DNA of 64,000 nucleotides from Salticus scenicus (lineage: Eukaryota > Arthropoda > Arachnida > Araneae > Salticidae): contig OZ005659.1 in NCBI GenBank assembly GCA_963930645.1, positions 162,388,534 to 162,452,533 of the forward strand, written 5' to 3'. Both the position numbers and the translations under genes were made by a program. The notes under the pieces are model-generated. The model saw nothing but the letters and a program-made list of their open reading frames with translations, was not told the DNA's origin and made no database searches. Within the stretch, counting starts at the first letter, position 1, and every line of letters starts with the position of its first letter. Below are positions 1 to 10,458 of the stretch, one piece after another.

Positions 1-3
1 ATG

Positions 4-35
<32 letters not shown>

Positions 36-167
36 CATGTTTTATAACATGGAATTTATTATCTTTATTTTAGTTACACATACAGTTTGATAACAAATAT
101 TCCAATCATGGTAAAATAAAACAATTTTTATCTGATGTAAATAATGGAGACTTCTTTTTTACATATG

Positions 168-206
<39 letters not shown>

Positions 207-229
207 TTATTTATTTATATATTTATATA
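1..229. other. AT-rich start of window with poly-A and (TA)n
   Basis: The window opens with a poly-A run (about 7-35) and ends this stretch in a (TA)n/(TTTA)n microsatellite (about 171-228). I see no gene. The microsatellite is the insertion target of the next element. Confidence 0.7.
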
Positions 230-449
230 CAGTAAAGTATCGTACAACGCGGTGGCAGAGATGACAAATAAATAAAACAGTCTTATTTTTTAACACCACT
301 AAATTTTTAGAGTACCAATCTATTGGTTCATACACTCGATTTAGTTTTTGCATAAACCGGTTGCTCTGATATAAAATTAGTGGTGTTAAGAAATAAAACT
401 GTAATATTCATGAGGAAAACTTGCACCCGCATTGTACGAGACTTTACTG
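230..449. mobile_element. TA-flanked hairpin MITE with pogo-like ends
   Basis: This is a 220-bp non-autonomous DNA transposon. The left end reads CAGTAAAGTATCGTACAA and the right end is its inverted complement with one change (CAGTAAAGTCTCGTACAA). Both ends are flanked by TA (228-229 and 450-451), the target-site duplication of the Tc1/mariner/pogo superfamily. The CAGT start followed by a CTCGTA-type motif resembles pogo/Tigger ends. A second internal inverted repeat (an AACACCACTAAATTTT-type arm near 290-310 and 380-396) makes almost the whole element fold back. There is no transposase ORF, so it would have been moved in trans. The pogo assignment is inference from the ends only. Confidence 0.75.
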
Positions 450-451
450 TA

Positions 452-835
452 TATGTATAACTCCGCGCATCCGAATTCTCGTCTTGGAATACATTAAAAT
501 GCGCTTAAAAAAGTTTCTTAGCAAGTTGCAAAAGCATAGGTTGCTGCATATATTGCATCAGTGTCTATCAAAGTAAACGCAGCATCAAAACAAACACATA
601 AAACAACTAAGTATTAACTAAGTCCCATAAAACCAATTTATAGATAATTTTTAGGCGTCTTTGTCAGTAAGCATGTGTAGATAACAATGTCAATCCGTTC
701 AGAATGTAAACCTGATATCTGTTGCTTAACATACTAATTCTCTGCCAACTTCATTTCGCCGCACGCATCTAACATATATAAAACATGGCCACGAGGCTAG
801 TTTTAAACGAGTGGGTTCCGCCTGAAGACAGCTTT

Positions 836-881
<46 letters not shown>

Positions 882-966
882 TATAACAAGCAGAAATTTG
901 TTTGCTATAACTATAAATGTATAACTGGTGTGAACATGCTATATCTGGTATGGTTAAATATACGTG
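452..966. other. Unassigned AT-rich DNA with (TA)n microsatellite
   Basis: I see no gene. A (TA)n tract lies at 839-877. The short open frames here are microsatellite translations. Confidence 0.6.
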
Positions 967-968
967 TA

Positions 969-1180
969 CAGTCGGTAACAAACGTGTCCAAATGCTAGCA
1001 AAAATTCCTATATAAAAAAGTACCATTTATAGAGTTTTGTTAAATAAATCCTTGTCGAATCCTGTTCTTATACTGACTACGAACATGATTCGACAAGGAT
1101 TTATTTAACAAAACAGTATTAAGTGTACTTTTTTTGCATAGGGATTTTTGCTAGTGTTCAGACACTTTTGTTACCGACTG
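969..1180. mobile_element. TA-flanked hairpin MITE, family A copy 1
   Basis: This 212-bp element has inverted ends CAGTCGGTAACAAA / TTTGTTACCGACTG flanked by TA (967-968, 1181-1182). The arms continue inward (GCTAGCAAAAATTCCTAT) to a near-perfect central hairpin around TTAAATAAATCCTTGTCGAA at 1040-1110. The ends and TA duplication place it in the Tc1/mariner superfamily. A second, more diverged copy of the same length lies at 2717-2927. There is no coding capacity. Confidence 0.85.
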
Positions 1181-1274
1181 TACTTAAATTATTATAGTAA
1201 AATAAATAAACAGATCAAGCAAAAGCACTTAACAAAGAAACATTATGTAGTATGCCATAAGCCATATGTATAAA

Positions 1275-1927
1275 GCCATATTTAGAAAATATGGTGGTAT
1301 ACAACATTAGACACAGTATACAGCAATACGAATGCAGATATGTTAAATATCGTACGAAATACGAGTTGTTTTTACTAAGTAATTTTTAACTACACATGCG
1401 CAAGCTCTAAAAAATTTCGTTTGCATAATTTAATAGCCAATAGTATTAAGCAACTTATACGAAAACCCCAAACAAATATCGTGTAAATTCAAAACGTTAC
1501 GAGAGATAGAATGAACAGAATTTCAGTTCTCTGAAAATAAAATAAAAACTAAACTATAAGGGGTTTTAGTCACATTTTAACTTTGATTCAATCAATGCCC
1601 AATGGTAATACAGTTTTTTCGCTGATTGTTAGTAAATATTGATAAAAACCCCTAAGATATTTCGTTATTCTTGCGTAGAACTTAAATTCCTTTCATCCTG
1701 TCTCTGGTAACGTTTTAAATTTACATGGTATTTGTTTTCATATAAGTTGCTCAATAACTCTGGCTATTGAGCTATGCAAATGAAATTTGTATAAACTTGC
1801 GCATGCGTAGTTAAAAATTATTTAGTAAAAATGCTCGCTTTTTCTAAGATATTTAACATTTTTTCATTCCGATTGCTATATTCTGTGTCTAATGCGGTAT
1901 GTTATATTTCCTAAAAATGGCTTTGCA
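1275..1927. mobile_element. Long fold-back element, about 650 bp
   Basis: Two arms of roughly 300 bp face each other around a centre near 1600. The outer arm starts with an AAGCCAT-type sequence at 1275 and its complement ends at 1927. Shared inverted blocks include TTTTTAACTAC(A/G)CATGCGCAAG (left near 1385, right near 1800), the AACGTTAC block (left 1495, right 1708) and AGGGGTTTT (left 1560, right about 1645). The arms are clearly diverged, so it is old. I could not settle a target-site duplication. Either a fold-back transposon or an inverted duplication is possible. Confidence 0.65.
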
Positions 1928-2149
1928 CTGTATTTAATACATAGGGTGTTATAATTAGAAAAATGGAAATTGGTTTTGCAATTTTTTAAAGAAACAGTTA
2001 TATCTCAGGAATATATGTGGTAGCCTCATAAGATTTTACACAGATAATGTAACAAATCTTCATAATCTCATGCTATAGCCAAAACGCATTTAATGCATTA
2101 CCTTTTACAGGGTGATCCAAAACATTTTGATTTTTGTTTAATTTTTTAC

Positions 2150-2298
2150 TCGTCCCTTTTACCTTTTCAGAAAACAAATTTTGCTGTAAAAAATGATGTA
2201 TAATATGTTATGTTTTGTGGCATTTTTTTTACGTGCGCTTTATAATTTTTTTTCAGAAAAACTAAAATATTTCCCTAATTCTTTTAAGTATATTCCAT

Positions 2299-2329
<31 letters not shown>

Positions 2330-2520
2330 GAGTTCTTCGTAAATATCTGTAAAAGTTTAATCAGTATGAAGATCATGAAATCATGAAAAAATGCAAACTG
2401 AGAAACCGCAATTTAGCGATTTCAAATCCGTAAAAAATATTTTAAAATTATTAAAATTTTTGCCTGAGTATATATTTTATAGAAAAAAACCTAATATAGT
2501 TCTATATATAAATATTAAAT
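2150..2520 (+). repeat. Dispersed repeat, partner at 51240-51560
   Basis: Shared landmarks in the same order and orientation are CCTAATTCTTTTAAGTA, then TCATGAAAAAAT(G/T)CAAACTGAGAAA, then a run of AAATC(C/T)GTAAA and a TATTTTAT...CTAAT tail. The class is unknown and there is no ORF. Divergence suggests an old interspersed repeat. Confidence 0.6.
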
Positions 2521-2716
2521 CAAAATATAAATTTTTATATGAAAACTTCAATAGTGAGATATAAAAGTTACCAAACCAACTTAACCAATACCAAACATAG
2601 AAAATTGATGACGGATTTTTGGAATTTTATTCATTATCATCAGTAAAAATGTAGGATGATGTTCATAACGGATGACAAACTGAAAAACGTTTTCAGTAAT
2701 TTAATGATGCTGCATA

Positions 2717-2927
2717 CAGTTGGCGTCAAAATTATTAAAGCACTAGCATAAATTTCTATACAAAAAAGTACACTTAATGCTGTTTTGTAAAATAAATCCT
2801 TGTCGAATCACGTTCTTAGTCTGTCTAAGAACATTATTCGACAAGGATTTATTTAACAAAACAGTATTAAGAAAAATTTTAAATACAGGAATTATTGATA
2901 GCACTCGAATAATTTTGCTGCCGTGTG
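2717..2927. mobile_element. Hairpin MITE, family A copy 2
   Basis: This 211-bp relative of 969-1180 keeps the central hairpin (ATAAATCCTTGTCGAATCA and its complement) and the CACTAGC-type inner arm. Its ends have drifted: left CAGTTGGCGTCAAAATTATT, right complement CACACGGCAGCAAAATTATT. The left TA is intact (2715-2716) and the right flank is now CA. The two copies being 212 and 211 bp supports a true family. Confidence 0.8.
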
Positions 2928-3014
2928 CATATTTCACAAAATAAAAATATTAAAATATTATAACATTGTACATGGTAAACATTAGTTGATATTTACACCT
3001 ATGATACAGATAAT

Positions 3015-3239
3015 GGTCCTCCGTGGCCAAGTGGTTTTTTCTCCACACTGCTAATCTCCTTCGAGCGTAAGAGAGCAGGTTCGATTCCCGCGCTGGCCCC
3101 GGGTGTTTTTCCATCTCTTCGTATTGTAATTGTGTCATGTGCTATCTGCAATTATCTAACAAAGATTTACAAGCGAACTACAAGTCAAGCATACAAATCT
3201 GATGTATATGTTATCAATTAACAACAACAATAATACAGA
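3015..3239 (+). mobile_element. tRNA-derived SINE
   Basis: The head resembles a class II tRNA (Ser/Leu-like) with an A box TGGCCAAGTGG near 3024 and a B box GGTTCGATTCC near 3079, the two halves of an RNA polymerase III promoter. A non-tRNA body of about 120 bp follows and ends in a simple AACAACAACAATAATA tail. The body and simple-repeat tail argue for a SINE and not a functional tRNA gene. Mobilisation would need a partner LINE, which is not seen here. Confidence 0.7.
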
Positions 3240-4195
3240 TAATGCAATGCCCAAAATTCTTTTAAATTTAAACAAAATATTTTTTTACGGTGACTAAACA
3301 GCGGCTTGGCATTTCGATGGGAGCTTTCTTCACTCCCTGACTGTAAACAGATACAACTCGAGAGGAGTTTAGTTGTTCTACGGATTTCGGTAGCTTTCGC
3401 TCATCTTAGGTAAAGAAATATGACAGCTGTTCTACATTTCCAAAACGAATATTTTTAAACTTGGGCTGTTACGGAAAATGCCTGTCAAAATATTTTTTTT
3501 TCTATAGAAAACGAATATTTTTTGGCGGTAAAGATGCCAAAACATTTCTGTGGCGTTCCCAACGCCACTTTTCCGACAACTACGTTTTTATGATAGGTAC
3601 GTTTACACGGTAGCTCATTGAACAGACAGCTGACATTTCCAAGAGGTGTGTATGCCCTACAGCTCAATTGCCAAGCAAATCTTTGTTATTTATTTTCTTT
3701 ACTTTATTTTTTGTATTTTTCTTTATAAAATACTGAATTCGTCAATAAATATAGAAAAGCAATATTATATATACACAATTCTATTTCTACAAAAACAGAA
3801 TTCTGATACATTGACTTACATAAACTCAAATTGACTTTCGTACGAATCGATATATATGTGTTTAAATATATCAAATTATAATAATAATAGAAAAAAAAAA
3901 GAAATGCAACTATGATAGTTTTCGTTTCAGCGTTCGAAAACAACTAGTATTTAATAATAATAATAATATTATTATTATTTAAGAACATAAATGAATGGAA
4001 CTTAGTGATATTACTATTAAAATAAATAAAAATGAAGTAGAGCATTGCACAATTTAATAAAATGGAAGGATTAATTCTTGAGTAAGAATCAATCGATTCC
4101 TCCATTTGAAAATTTCGTATTGTTAAAATAAATTGAAAGACGCACATTTCATGGCATTTTCTGAAAATATATTTTATTAAAAAAAAAAAAAAAAT
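3240..4195. other. Unassigned AT-rich DNA
   Basis: I see no convincing gene. A mixed-composition stretch at about 3290-3660 has a short methionine-started frame at 3536 with scattered Cys residues, but it does not fit a known zinc-finger spacing. A palindromic (AAT)n/(ATT)n tract lies near 3951-3980. Confidence 0.5.
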
Positions 4196-4198
4196 CTA

Positions 4199-4445
4199 CT
4201 GATAAACCGCGAAAGAAAGATCCCTGAGATCATTTGCACATGGATGAAAATGGCTGGTCCATTTATAAAATAGTAATAACCGTTGCAGAAAACAAAGCAG
4301 GGGTATCAGTGATTCTAAATATAGCAGATTAAACAAGAATAATAAAAAATATCCCCTTTCTCTTCCTTTGCTGTGCCTCTTATCGCGTGAGTGGGATCGT
4401 TCTGGCATTTTTCCAACCGGTGATCATTCCAACGCAGTTTATCAG
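4199..4445. mobile_element. TA-flanked MITE candidate
   Basis: Short inverted ends CTGATAAACCGCG (left) and CGCAGTTTATCAG (right) are flanked by TA at 4197-4198 and 4446-4447 and span 247 bp. The arms lose similarity quickly inward. There is no ORF of note; a reverse-strand frame of 70 codons spans it but resembles nothing. It is probably a Tc1/mariner-type MITE. Confidence 0.55.
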
Positions 4446-4641
4446 TAACACTTTTTAAATTTTTATACTTAATTTCGGAAATCTACAAATTATTTTCAAG
4501 TATTAACAACTAAATACAGACTCGGAAATATGTTACAAAAACACCCATTTTCTATTTAAATAAATTGTTGAAATAAGAATAAATCCTTACTAAGAAAAAC
4601 TAATATAATTTTTTTTAATGTAAAAAATACATTTATGTTAA

Positions 4642-4868
4642 CCCATTAGTAGTCGCTAGTTGGTCGATTTGCCGCCCATCCTTCATTGTTGCCAGATATT
4701 TTTATTCAATAGCTACCAAAATTTTTAGACGTGCCATTTGACATACATAAAACGCGAATAAAATCAAAGAAACGTCGATAACATCACTTCTTAAAATCAT
4801 TGGTGACAGTTAAATAAAAAGTGCACAATCTGTAATAGGTGGCGCTGTCTATAGCGACTACTAACTGG
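4642..4868. mobile_element. TTAA-flanked MITE, piggyBac-like
   Basis: TTAA lies at both borders (4638-4641, 4869-4872). The ends are CCCATTAGTAGTCGCTA on the left and, as complement, CCAGTTAGTAGTCGCTA on the right. TTAA duplication plus a CC(C/A)-start is the signature of the piggyBac superfamily. The interior is itself an inverted repeat whose core (ATTTTTATTCAATAG...) is shared with the element at 12847-13032. Non-coding. Confidence 0.75.
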
Positions 4869-5260
4869 TTAATGAATATAACATATACTCTTGATAAGAC
4901 TTGACGCAGAACAGATATATCAATATTTACACCACATTAAAAACGCCAGTGTAAAATTGATAAGTGTAGACTGCATTTTCGGTAGCATAAGCGACCGTCA
5001 TCGATGCAGAATAACGAAGTGGATTATTGCTTATATATATAGGTAGGGAAACGGATTATAGAGTCAGAGTAGTAACACCACGCATCAAACACTGCAAGGG
5101 TGTCAGCAATCTCGTTGTCCCTGATATCAACATGGTGTGGAATCTAGTGTAGGTAAATCTGATGAGACAAGACGCTTCAACTTTTTAAGAATATTAACCC
5201 CTATATCATCTCGCACACTATGGCAATTGGCCAAGTGTTGGCTAGAGCTTCTACTGTCTT

Positions 5261-5682
5261 ACAAGGAAACATTCAAAAGGTGTCATCTTCAAAAAGTATT
5301 GAAAAAAAAATATGTGATTTTACTCTTCATAAAACACCAGAAAATGAAAAAATTCTCGGCTGAAATTAATTACAGTGACCACAAAAAATTATCAAAATTA
5401 AGCATATTTGGCGATTTAGCGCTGTTAGGCGATACGTTTGCTAGCACCGAGATTGCCGAGTACGAACAGAACCGTGTTTTGCTTTTCCGCCAAGTACTCA
5501 AAATCAATCGCCTAGCAGTGTGAAGTCTCCAAATATGCTTAATTTGCATAATTTTTTGTGGTCACTGTAATTAATTTCAGTCGATATTTTTTTTCATTTT
5601 CTGGTGTTTTAGGGAGAGTAGAATAAAATATATTTTTTTTTCAATACTTTTTGAAGATGACACCTTTTGAATGTTTCCTTGT
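5261..5682. repeat. Outer palindrome interrupted at its centre by a MITE
   Basis: The left arm 5261-5370 and right arm 5570-5682 are near-perfect inverted copies, from ACAAGGAAACATTCAAAAGG through TCAATACTTTTTGAAGATGA-type sequence to CTGAAATTAATTA at the dyad. Before the inner MITE inserted, the centre would have read CTGAAATTAATTAATTTCAG-like sequence, a perfect palindrome around one TA. The outer structure is probably itself an old hairpin MITE. Confidence 0.8.
5373..5567. mobile_element. TA-flanked MITE nested in a palindrome
   Basis: This 195-bp element has ends CAGTGACCACAAAAAATTAT and its complement, TA at 5371-5372 and 5568-5569, and a second arm block around AAGCATATTTGG. CAGT ends and the TA duplication point to Tc1/mariner. 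It sits exactly at the dyad of the outer palindrome. The 128-codon open frame crossing it (5137-5523) is an artefact. Confidence 0.85.
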
Positions 5683-6262
5683 TAGAGAATCAAGATTTCC
5701 TTACCGTCAGTAAGTGGTCCAAGAGAATCAAGGCCTTCATCTATGGTTATTAATTCGCTACGAAACACAGAGCGGTAGTTAACATTCCTTCTCTGAATCT
5801 TTACTTCTTAAATTTGTGACTTGGTATGTTCCACTGCCTATACTTGTTCTGTAAGTTACTAATATTCGAATGTATTTAAGTACTCAATATTGTGTATGCA
5901 AAATTCATAGAAGTTATACAAAGAATAATTAAGCGAAAACATTCTTTTTTCTAAAATGTTAGTGGCGGACCACTTTTCAGCGCATGTACTTTGTATAAAT
6001 AACAGTTTTGAGATAAAAGTGAATAATAAAGATATTTTTTACAAAGTTGTCCTTCCTTATGTCTGTTATTAGCGTCACTTAAAATAAATAAGTGCAGGCA
6101 ATTCATATGAAGTATTTTGGATTTTATATGAAGTTTCTACCTTTAAAACTTGATAAGGATTGGTTATTTATAAAGAGTGATACAGATGAAAGTTGTCTGA
6201 TAACTTGGAGCAAAATTTAAATTTAATAAGAGTCTTGATTTTTTATTTAAAAATAAATGCAG

Positions 6263-6475
6263 CATACTTGCCAACCATCTCATTATGAACCGTACAAATT
6301 TTAGTAGACGCCTTTTTTTTCACACCAATAATTTTTTAGAGTAATTTTAGTCTTATTTAATCGTAACAACAATTGGAGAGAATAACTCTAAATATATAGT
6401 AGTGTGAGAAAAGGGGTGTTTTTTTAGGAGGCGTTAACAATTGTACGGTTATTAATGAGATGGTTGGCAAGTATG
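6263..6475. mobile_element. hAT-like hairpin MITE, family B copy
   Basis: The ends are CATACTTGCCAACCATCTCA and its exact complement. The flank AATGCAG is directly repeated on both sides (6256-6262, 6476-6482), one base short of the 8 bp usual for hAT. The inner arms hold the family core CACACCA(A/C)T...TTTTTAGAG. Length is 213 bp with no coding capacity. The family is named from the perfect 8-bp duplication at 8834-9032. Confidence 0.8.
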
Positions 6476-6482
6476 AATGCAG

Positions 6483-7743
6483 GTATCGTATTAAAAAAAA
6501 AAGGGCTGAGATAGACGGTAACACCCCTCCCCCCACACACACACCTAACCCCTCACACAGAATTATTTTTTCAATAAAATTCTTCCAATACCCAGTCTAT
6601 TTTTTTTTTTTTTTATGTTGGTTTATATACAGTACTTGTTATCTTAACCCTTAATTTATAATCTGTGTTTATAATACTGAAATGCAGATTAATAATGAAA
6701 ATAATGTTTTAATAATCAAAAATATGATACCATGTCATGATTTTTTAAAAATATTTGTATTGGTTTCAGTGAGTACAAAATTACAACAGTCAAAATTCCT
6801 GTACAGATTTTTGATTCCAAACTTGTGTTTTTGGTAATGCTTTTATAGTATTTGATGGATTAGTGTATGTGAATAAGAAATTTAGTGCAAGTCTAAAATT
6901 TGATAAATGTTAATGTTTAAGACTATACTTTAATAAAGTGTATTTAACTAATTTATTAACCATGTTATTTTAACATTTTAAAAATACAGATGATAGAATG
7001 AAAATTTTCAAAATAACTTCTCTCAAATATATTTTTTCAGTATTACAATTTAAAAAAAAACTTAAATCTTAGTGTTATAAAATATAGACATACTTCGTGT
7101 TACATTTCTTTGCGAAATATCTAGAAAGGATTAATTTTTAAAGTTATATTTTTTGACACTTAAAAAAACAATGCAACCATTTTTCAGCGGTGAAATCTGA
7201 CAGGAAAGGAATTCGAAGCTAAGTTATATTAAAATTTCATAACTTGATATCTCTGAAGTGCAACGGAAGAATTTTGTTTACTCAGACATTTTTAAACGAA
7301 ATTCGAATACAGTTATGAAAAAAAAAAAAAGATATTTATAAGAGTGTGTTTACATTATATCATAAAAAAGAAAGAATAAATAATATACATATATATATAT
7401 ATATATATTAACGTTGAATTTCAGGAAGAACATATTTGATTGTGTATATAAACTGTTATAAAATTGTGAATGCGACATCTTTAAGAATCTTCATATAAAT
7501 TTTTCGATATATTTCGAAAAGAAGTTGATGATAGTTTATAATCTACATATAAGTTATATATAGGGAGACGATGGGAAAGAAGGAATATTCGGGTAATACA
7601 GATTACCTTTATACCTCACCTGTGTAGTGCTGTAACCTATCGAAAACAAATCAGACGTTCTCACTTGGCCTCAAATACGAGCGTTAGTTCACATTGTCAA
7701 AATGAGAAGAGTAGTTTTTGTGTTATACAACTTATTTGGTTTA
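6483..7743. other. Unassigned AT-rich DNA
   Basis: I see no gene. It holds a CA-rich stretch (6525-6545), poly-T (6600-6614), poly-A (7318-7330) and a short (TA)n near 7388-7408. Confidence 0.6.
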
Positions 7744-7747
7744 TTAG

Positions 7748-8043
7748 CACTTTCGCGACCACTGACGTAGATTCACGTCATTTGAAAATCTGTAACTCCG
7801 CCAGTGAGCGTTTCTTTCGTAATTTGTGCGTTATTTATTTCTAAAGAATATATCCAATATCCATATTTGTGCAAGCTATATACTATGGATACAAGTACTT
7901 TGATTAGAAAGAGTATAATTATAATGTATATCCATTTGTAATATAAATGTGAATACGGAAATTTTGCCTTCAAAAGTTGTAACTTGGGATAATAACTCCC
8001 ACAGGCGGGACTTACTGTCAAAAGGCATGCGGTCGTGAAAGTG
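7748..8043. mobile_element. TTAA-flanked MITE, piggyBac-like
   Basis: The ends are CACTTTCGCGACCACTGACG (left) and, as complement, CACTTTCACGACCGCATGCC (right). The borders are TTAG (7744-7747, one base off) and TTAA (8044-8047). A second short inverted block (GTCCCGCC versus TCCGCCAG) lies inside. Length 296 bp. The reverse-strand frame of 82 codons inside it resembles nothing. Confidence 0.7.
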
Positions 8044-8047
8044 TTAA

Positions 8048-8825
8048 GATTAAGATTCTTTTGGAAGTAAGAATTGCCAATTCGTTAATCTATTTACGAG
8101 AAACAGTAGAATGAGCGGAAAACCTAGTATCACTTCCGGTAGAGGATTTTAATTAAATAATAATCTGATTTCCGTTAACTTATTTCTACCAGCATGTGTT
8201 GAGATTAGTTTATTCTCCAAGATCGCGATGCGGGCATTGTGGAGTACCAACTATACAATATTACGTATTCAAGTATTCATTACAGTATCAAGTATTCATA
8301 TTTCCAACTTTTTTTCATTTCAGAAAATAGTACAAAAATACAGATATTTATACAGATAAAAATGCAAAAAACACAAATTAATTAAAAAATAAATGAATAC
8401 TAAATTAACAGGATAAATAAAGCTAATGTAGACATGTAGATATACATAAGAACGAATCTTGAACAAATTATTTTCGTTTCCAAATGTCATCTTAGTTTAA
8501 ATGTTTAATGTCTCCTAAAATCAATTAAAGTACCATTTTTCTTATAAAGGTGAATAGGGTCAGTAACTTCTATTGTATATTAAGAAAAATTCTAGATAAA
8601 GAAGCAAATAATCCATCTTGTTACAAATCCATTGGACATTTCTCATTAAATTTTGCATTTAGAAACTTGCGATTCGAATGTGGCTCTTTTTGCTTCAAAC
8701 TATACCATTGTTCGACCGCCGGCAATATCAATCTTCGACACAAAAAGCAAACCTCGAAAACTTGGTCTTTAAATTTTGCTGATAGAATCTCCTTATAAGA
8801 CTAGATTTATTGTTATAAATATAAT
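8048..8825. other. Unassigned AT-rich DNA
   Basis: I see no recognisable feature. An 82-codon plus-strand frame (8550-8798) has mixed composition but I recognise no domain and see no splice or repeat support for it. Confidence 0.5.
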
Positions 8826-8833
8826 ATACCGGG

Positions 8834-9032
8834 CAGAGTTCCCAACTATTATAATTTATTCACGTGCATTTTTAGCCCCGCCTTCTTCTCGCACCAGAAA
8901 TTTTGTAGATTATTTCTCTTTAATATGTGACAACGATTAAATAAGAAGAAAATCATTATTCAAAATTTCTGGTATGAAAAAGACGCGGGACTAAAAATGC
9001 CCGTAAATAAATTATAAAAGTTGGGAACTCTG
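8834..9032. mobile_element. hAT-like hairpin MITE, best-preserved duplication
   Basis: The ends are CAGAGTTCCCAACT and its complement. The flanking 8-mer ATACCGGG is perfectly duplicated (8826-8833, 9033-9040), the target-site size of the hAT superfamily. The inner arm reads ATTTTTAGCCCCGCCTTCTT on the left with a diverged complement on the right. This core is shared with the copy at 16746-16941. Length 199 bp, non-coding. Confidence 0.88.
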
Positions 9033-9040
9033 ATACCGGG

Positions 9041-10005
9041 TTCCCAGAAATCTATAGACATTTTAAAAAATCATAAAAAAAAAAAAAAAAAAAAAAAGAT
9101 GGAGTTGGTAGATTCGAACGTGATTTGTGAAATTGTTATTCTTATGCAGCGGGATTTTTTTTTTTTTTTTTGTAAACGAAAAAATAACTCTTAAAATTTT
9201 CGTTGGAAGATTGCGCTGTATGTGGGCAAAACAATTTTTTTTTAATGGAAAATTGTATTTATTTCCACGCAATGTCTTACAGGCACATAAATTCTATTCT
9301 ATGTGTTCGCCATCGCCATAAATTAGAGTTTGCAAACAATTTACAACACTGCTAATTACAGCTTCAGTCGGTGATTATTAGCTCAGGAAAAACGTATTAA
9401 TCAATAACTTTTTATCTACGAAGTCAGCATCGCAATTTAAACTTGATGTAGGTACAAGTAAAATCCGAAATAAGAAATAAGCTGTGTTATTTGTAAAATC
9501 GTGGAATTTATAGGACTCTGATTTGCATATTTATCATTACACGCCAACGAAGTGCTCTCACTAGGGACGAAAAATTTAACTTTTTTTTCTTTACAAAAAA
9601 AAAAAAAAAAAAAAAAAAGTAAAATAAATAAATAAATCATGTTCACTAGAATAACTCGTTCGCAAACCGAATTCAATTCTACCGATTAATTCATTTTTTA
9701 TGAATTTTTAAAATGACTACAGACTTATGGAACACGCAGCATATATATTGGGTGATATAGGGCATACTGTAATTATTTAGCAAATTGCATGCAGTAATAC
9801 AGAAATATCACTAAATTTGCATGCGACAATCAATCTATGTCATTGAAAAAGTATTGATATGATATGTTTTAAATAAAGGATGCTTATTTTTTTTTTTTCA
9901 GAAATATTTATTCATGTTTTATCTAGTTCTCCATTTCGTTATATATATATACATAGAGAGAGAGAGAGAGAGAGACTACATTTATTTACCAATCCTACAG
10001 AAATA
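9041..10005. other. Unassigned DNA with homopolymers and (GA)n
   Basis: I see no gene. Poly-A/poly-T runs lie at 9075-9098, 9155-9171 and 9594-9618, and a (GA)n microsatellite at 9954-9975. Open frames here read through these runs. Confidence 0.6.
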
Positions 10006-10124
10006 TACAGGGTGTTAAAATGAATATAGCGATTACAAACGGCTATAACTATTTAATGGAAAAGAGTTTCTCGATAAGATTAACACAGAATGTAGATGGA
10101 ACTTCAAAATTTTGTATACATACG

Positions 10125-10331
10125 TCATAGATGTTCTATGTGACTTCCCTTGGTCACATGGACAACATCTAGGCGGTAGTCCATTTCACGCCATACATTC
10201 TGAAGCATTTGTGCAGTCACCGACGCAAGCGCATTACAAATGCGTACTTTGTGTTCTTCAGTTGTTTTGGACATGGGAAGCGCATATACCCTGTCTTACA
10301 CATAAACCCATAGATAAAAATCGCAAGGTCT
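10125..10331 (-). pseudogene. Transposase C-terminal fragment, left arm
   Basis: Read on the minus strand from 10331, the frame begins R-P-C-D-F-Y-L-W and ends ...VHVTKGSHIEHL before a TGA at 10125-10127. It matches the C-terminal pattern of a widespread arthropod Tc1/mariner-superfamily transposase group (P-x-D-F-F-L-W-G, then M-L-Q-x-V-W, then a terminal HIEHL). One in-frame TAA interrupts it shortly after the LWVYV residues. The N-terminal two thirds, including the first catalytic residues, are absent. Non-functional. Confidence 0.8.
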
Positions 10332-10332
10332 C

Positions 10333-10458
10333 AAAGTACGCATTTGTAATGCGCTTGCGTCGGTGACTGCAGACATGCTTCAGAATGTATGGCGTGAAAT
10401 GGGCAACCATCTAAATGTTGTCCGTGTGACCAAGGGAAGTCTCATAGAACATCTATGA
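10333..10458 (+). pseudogene. Transposase C-terminal fragment, right arm
   Basis: The plus-strand frame from 10333 reads through ADMLQNVWREMGNHLN and ends RVTKGSLIEHL with TGA at 10456-10458. It is the inverted partner of the left-arm fragment and differs by several substitutions (MGNHLN versus MDYRLD, SLIEHL versus SHIEHL), so the two copies have diverged since joining. It is too short to function. Confidence 0.8.

Noticed and set aside
3536..3580. THAP-like zinc-finger start in the minor frame at 3536
   Set aside because: The second Cys and the following spacing are absent and a stop follows after about 20 codons; unlike 63416 there is no C-terminal region nearby.
5137..5523. 128-codon plus-strand open frame
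   Set aside because: It runs through one arm of the outer palindrome and into the inner MITE; no recognised motif and no ATG context. Explained by the repeats.
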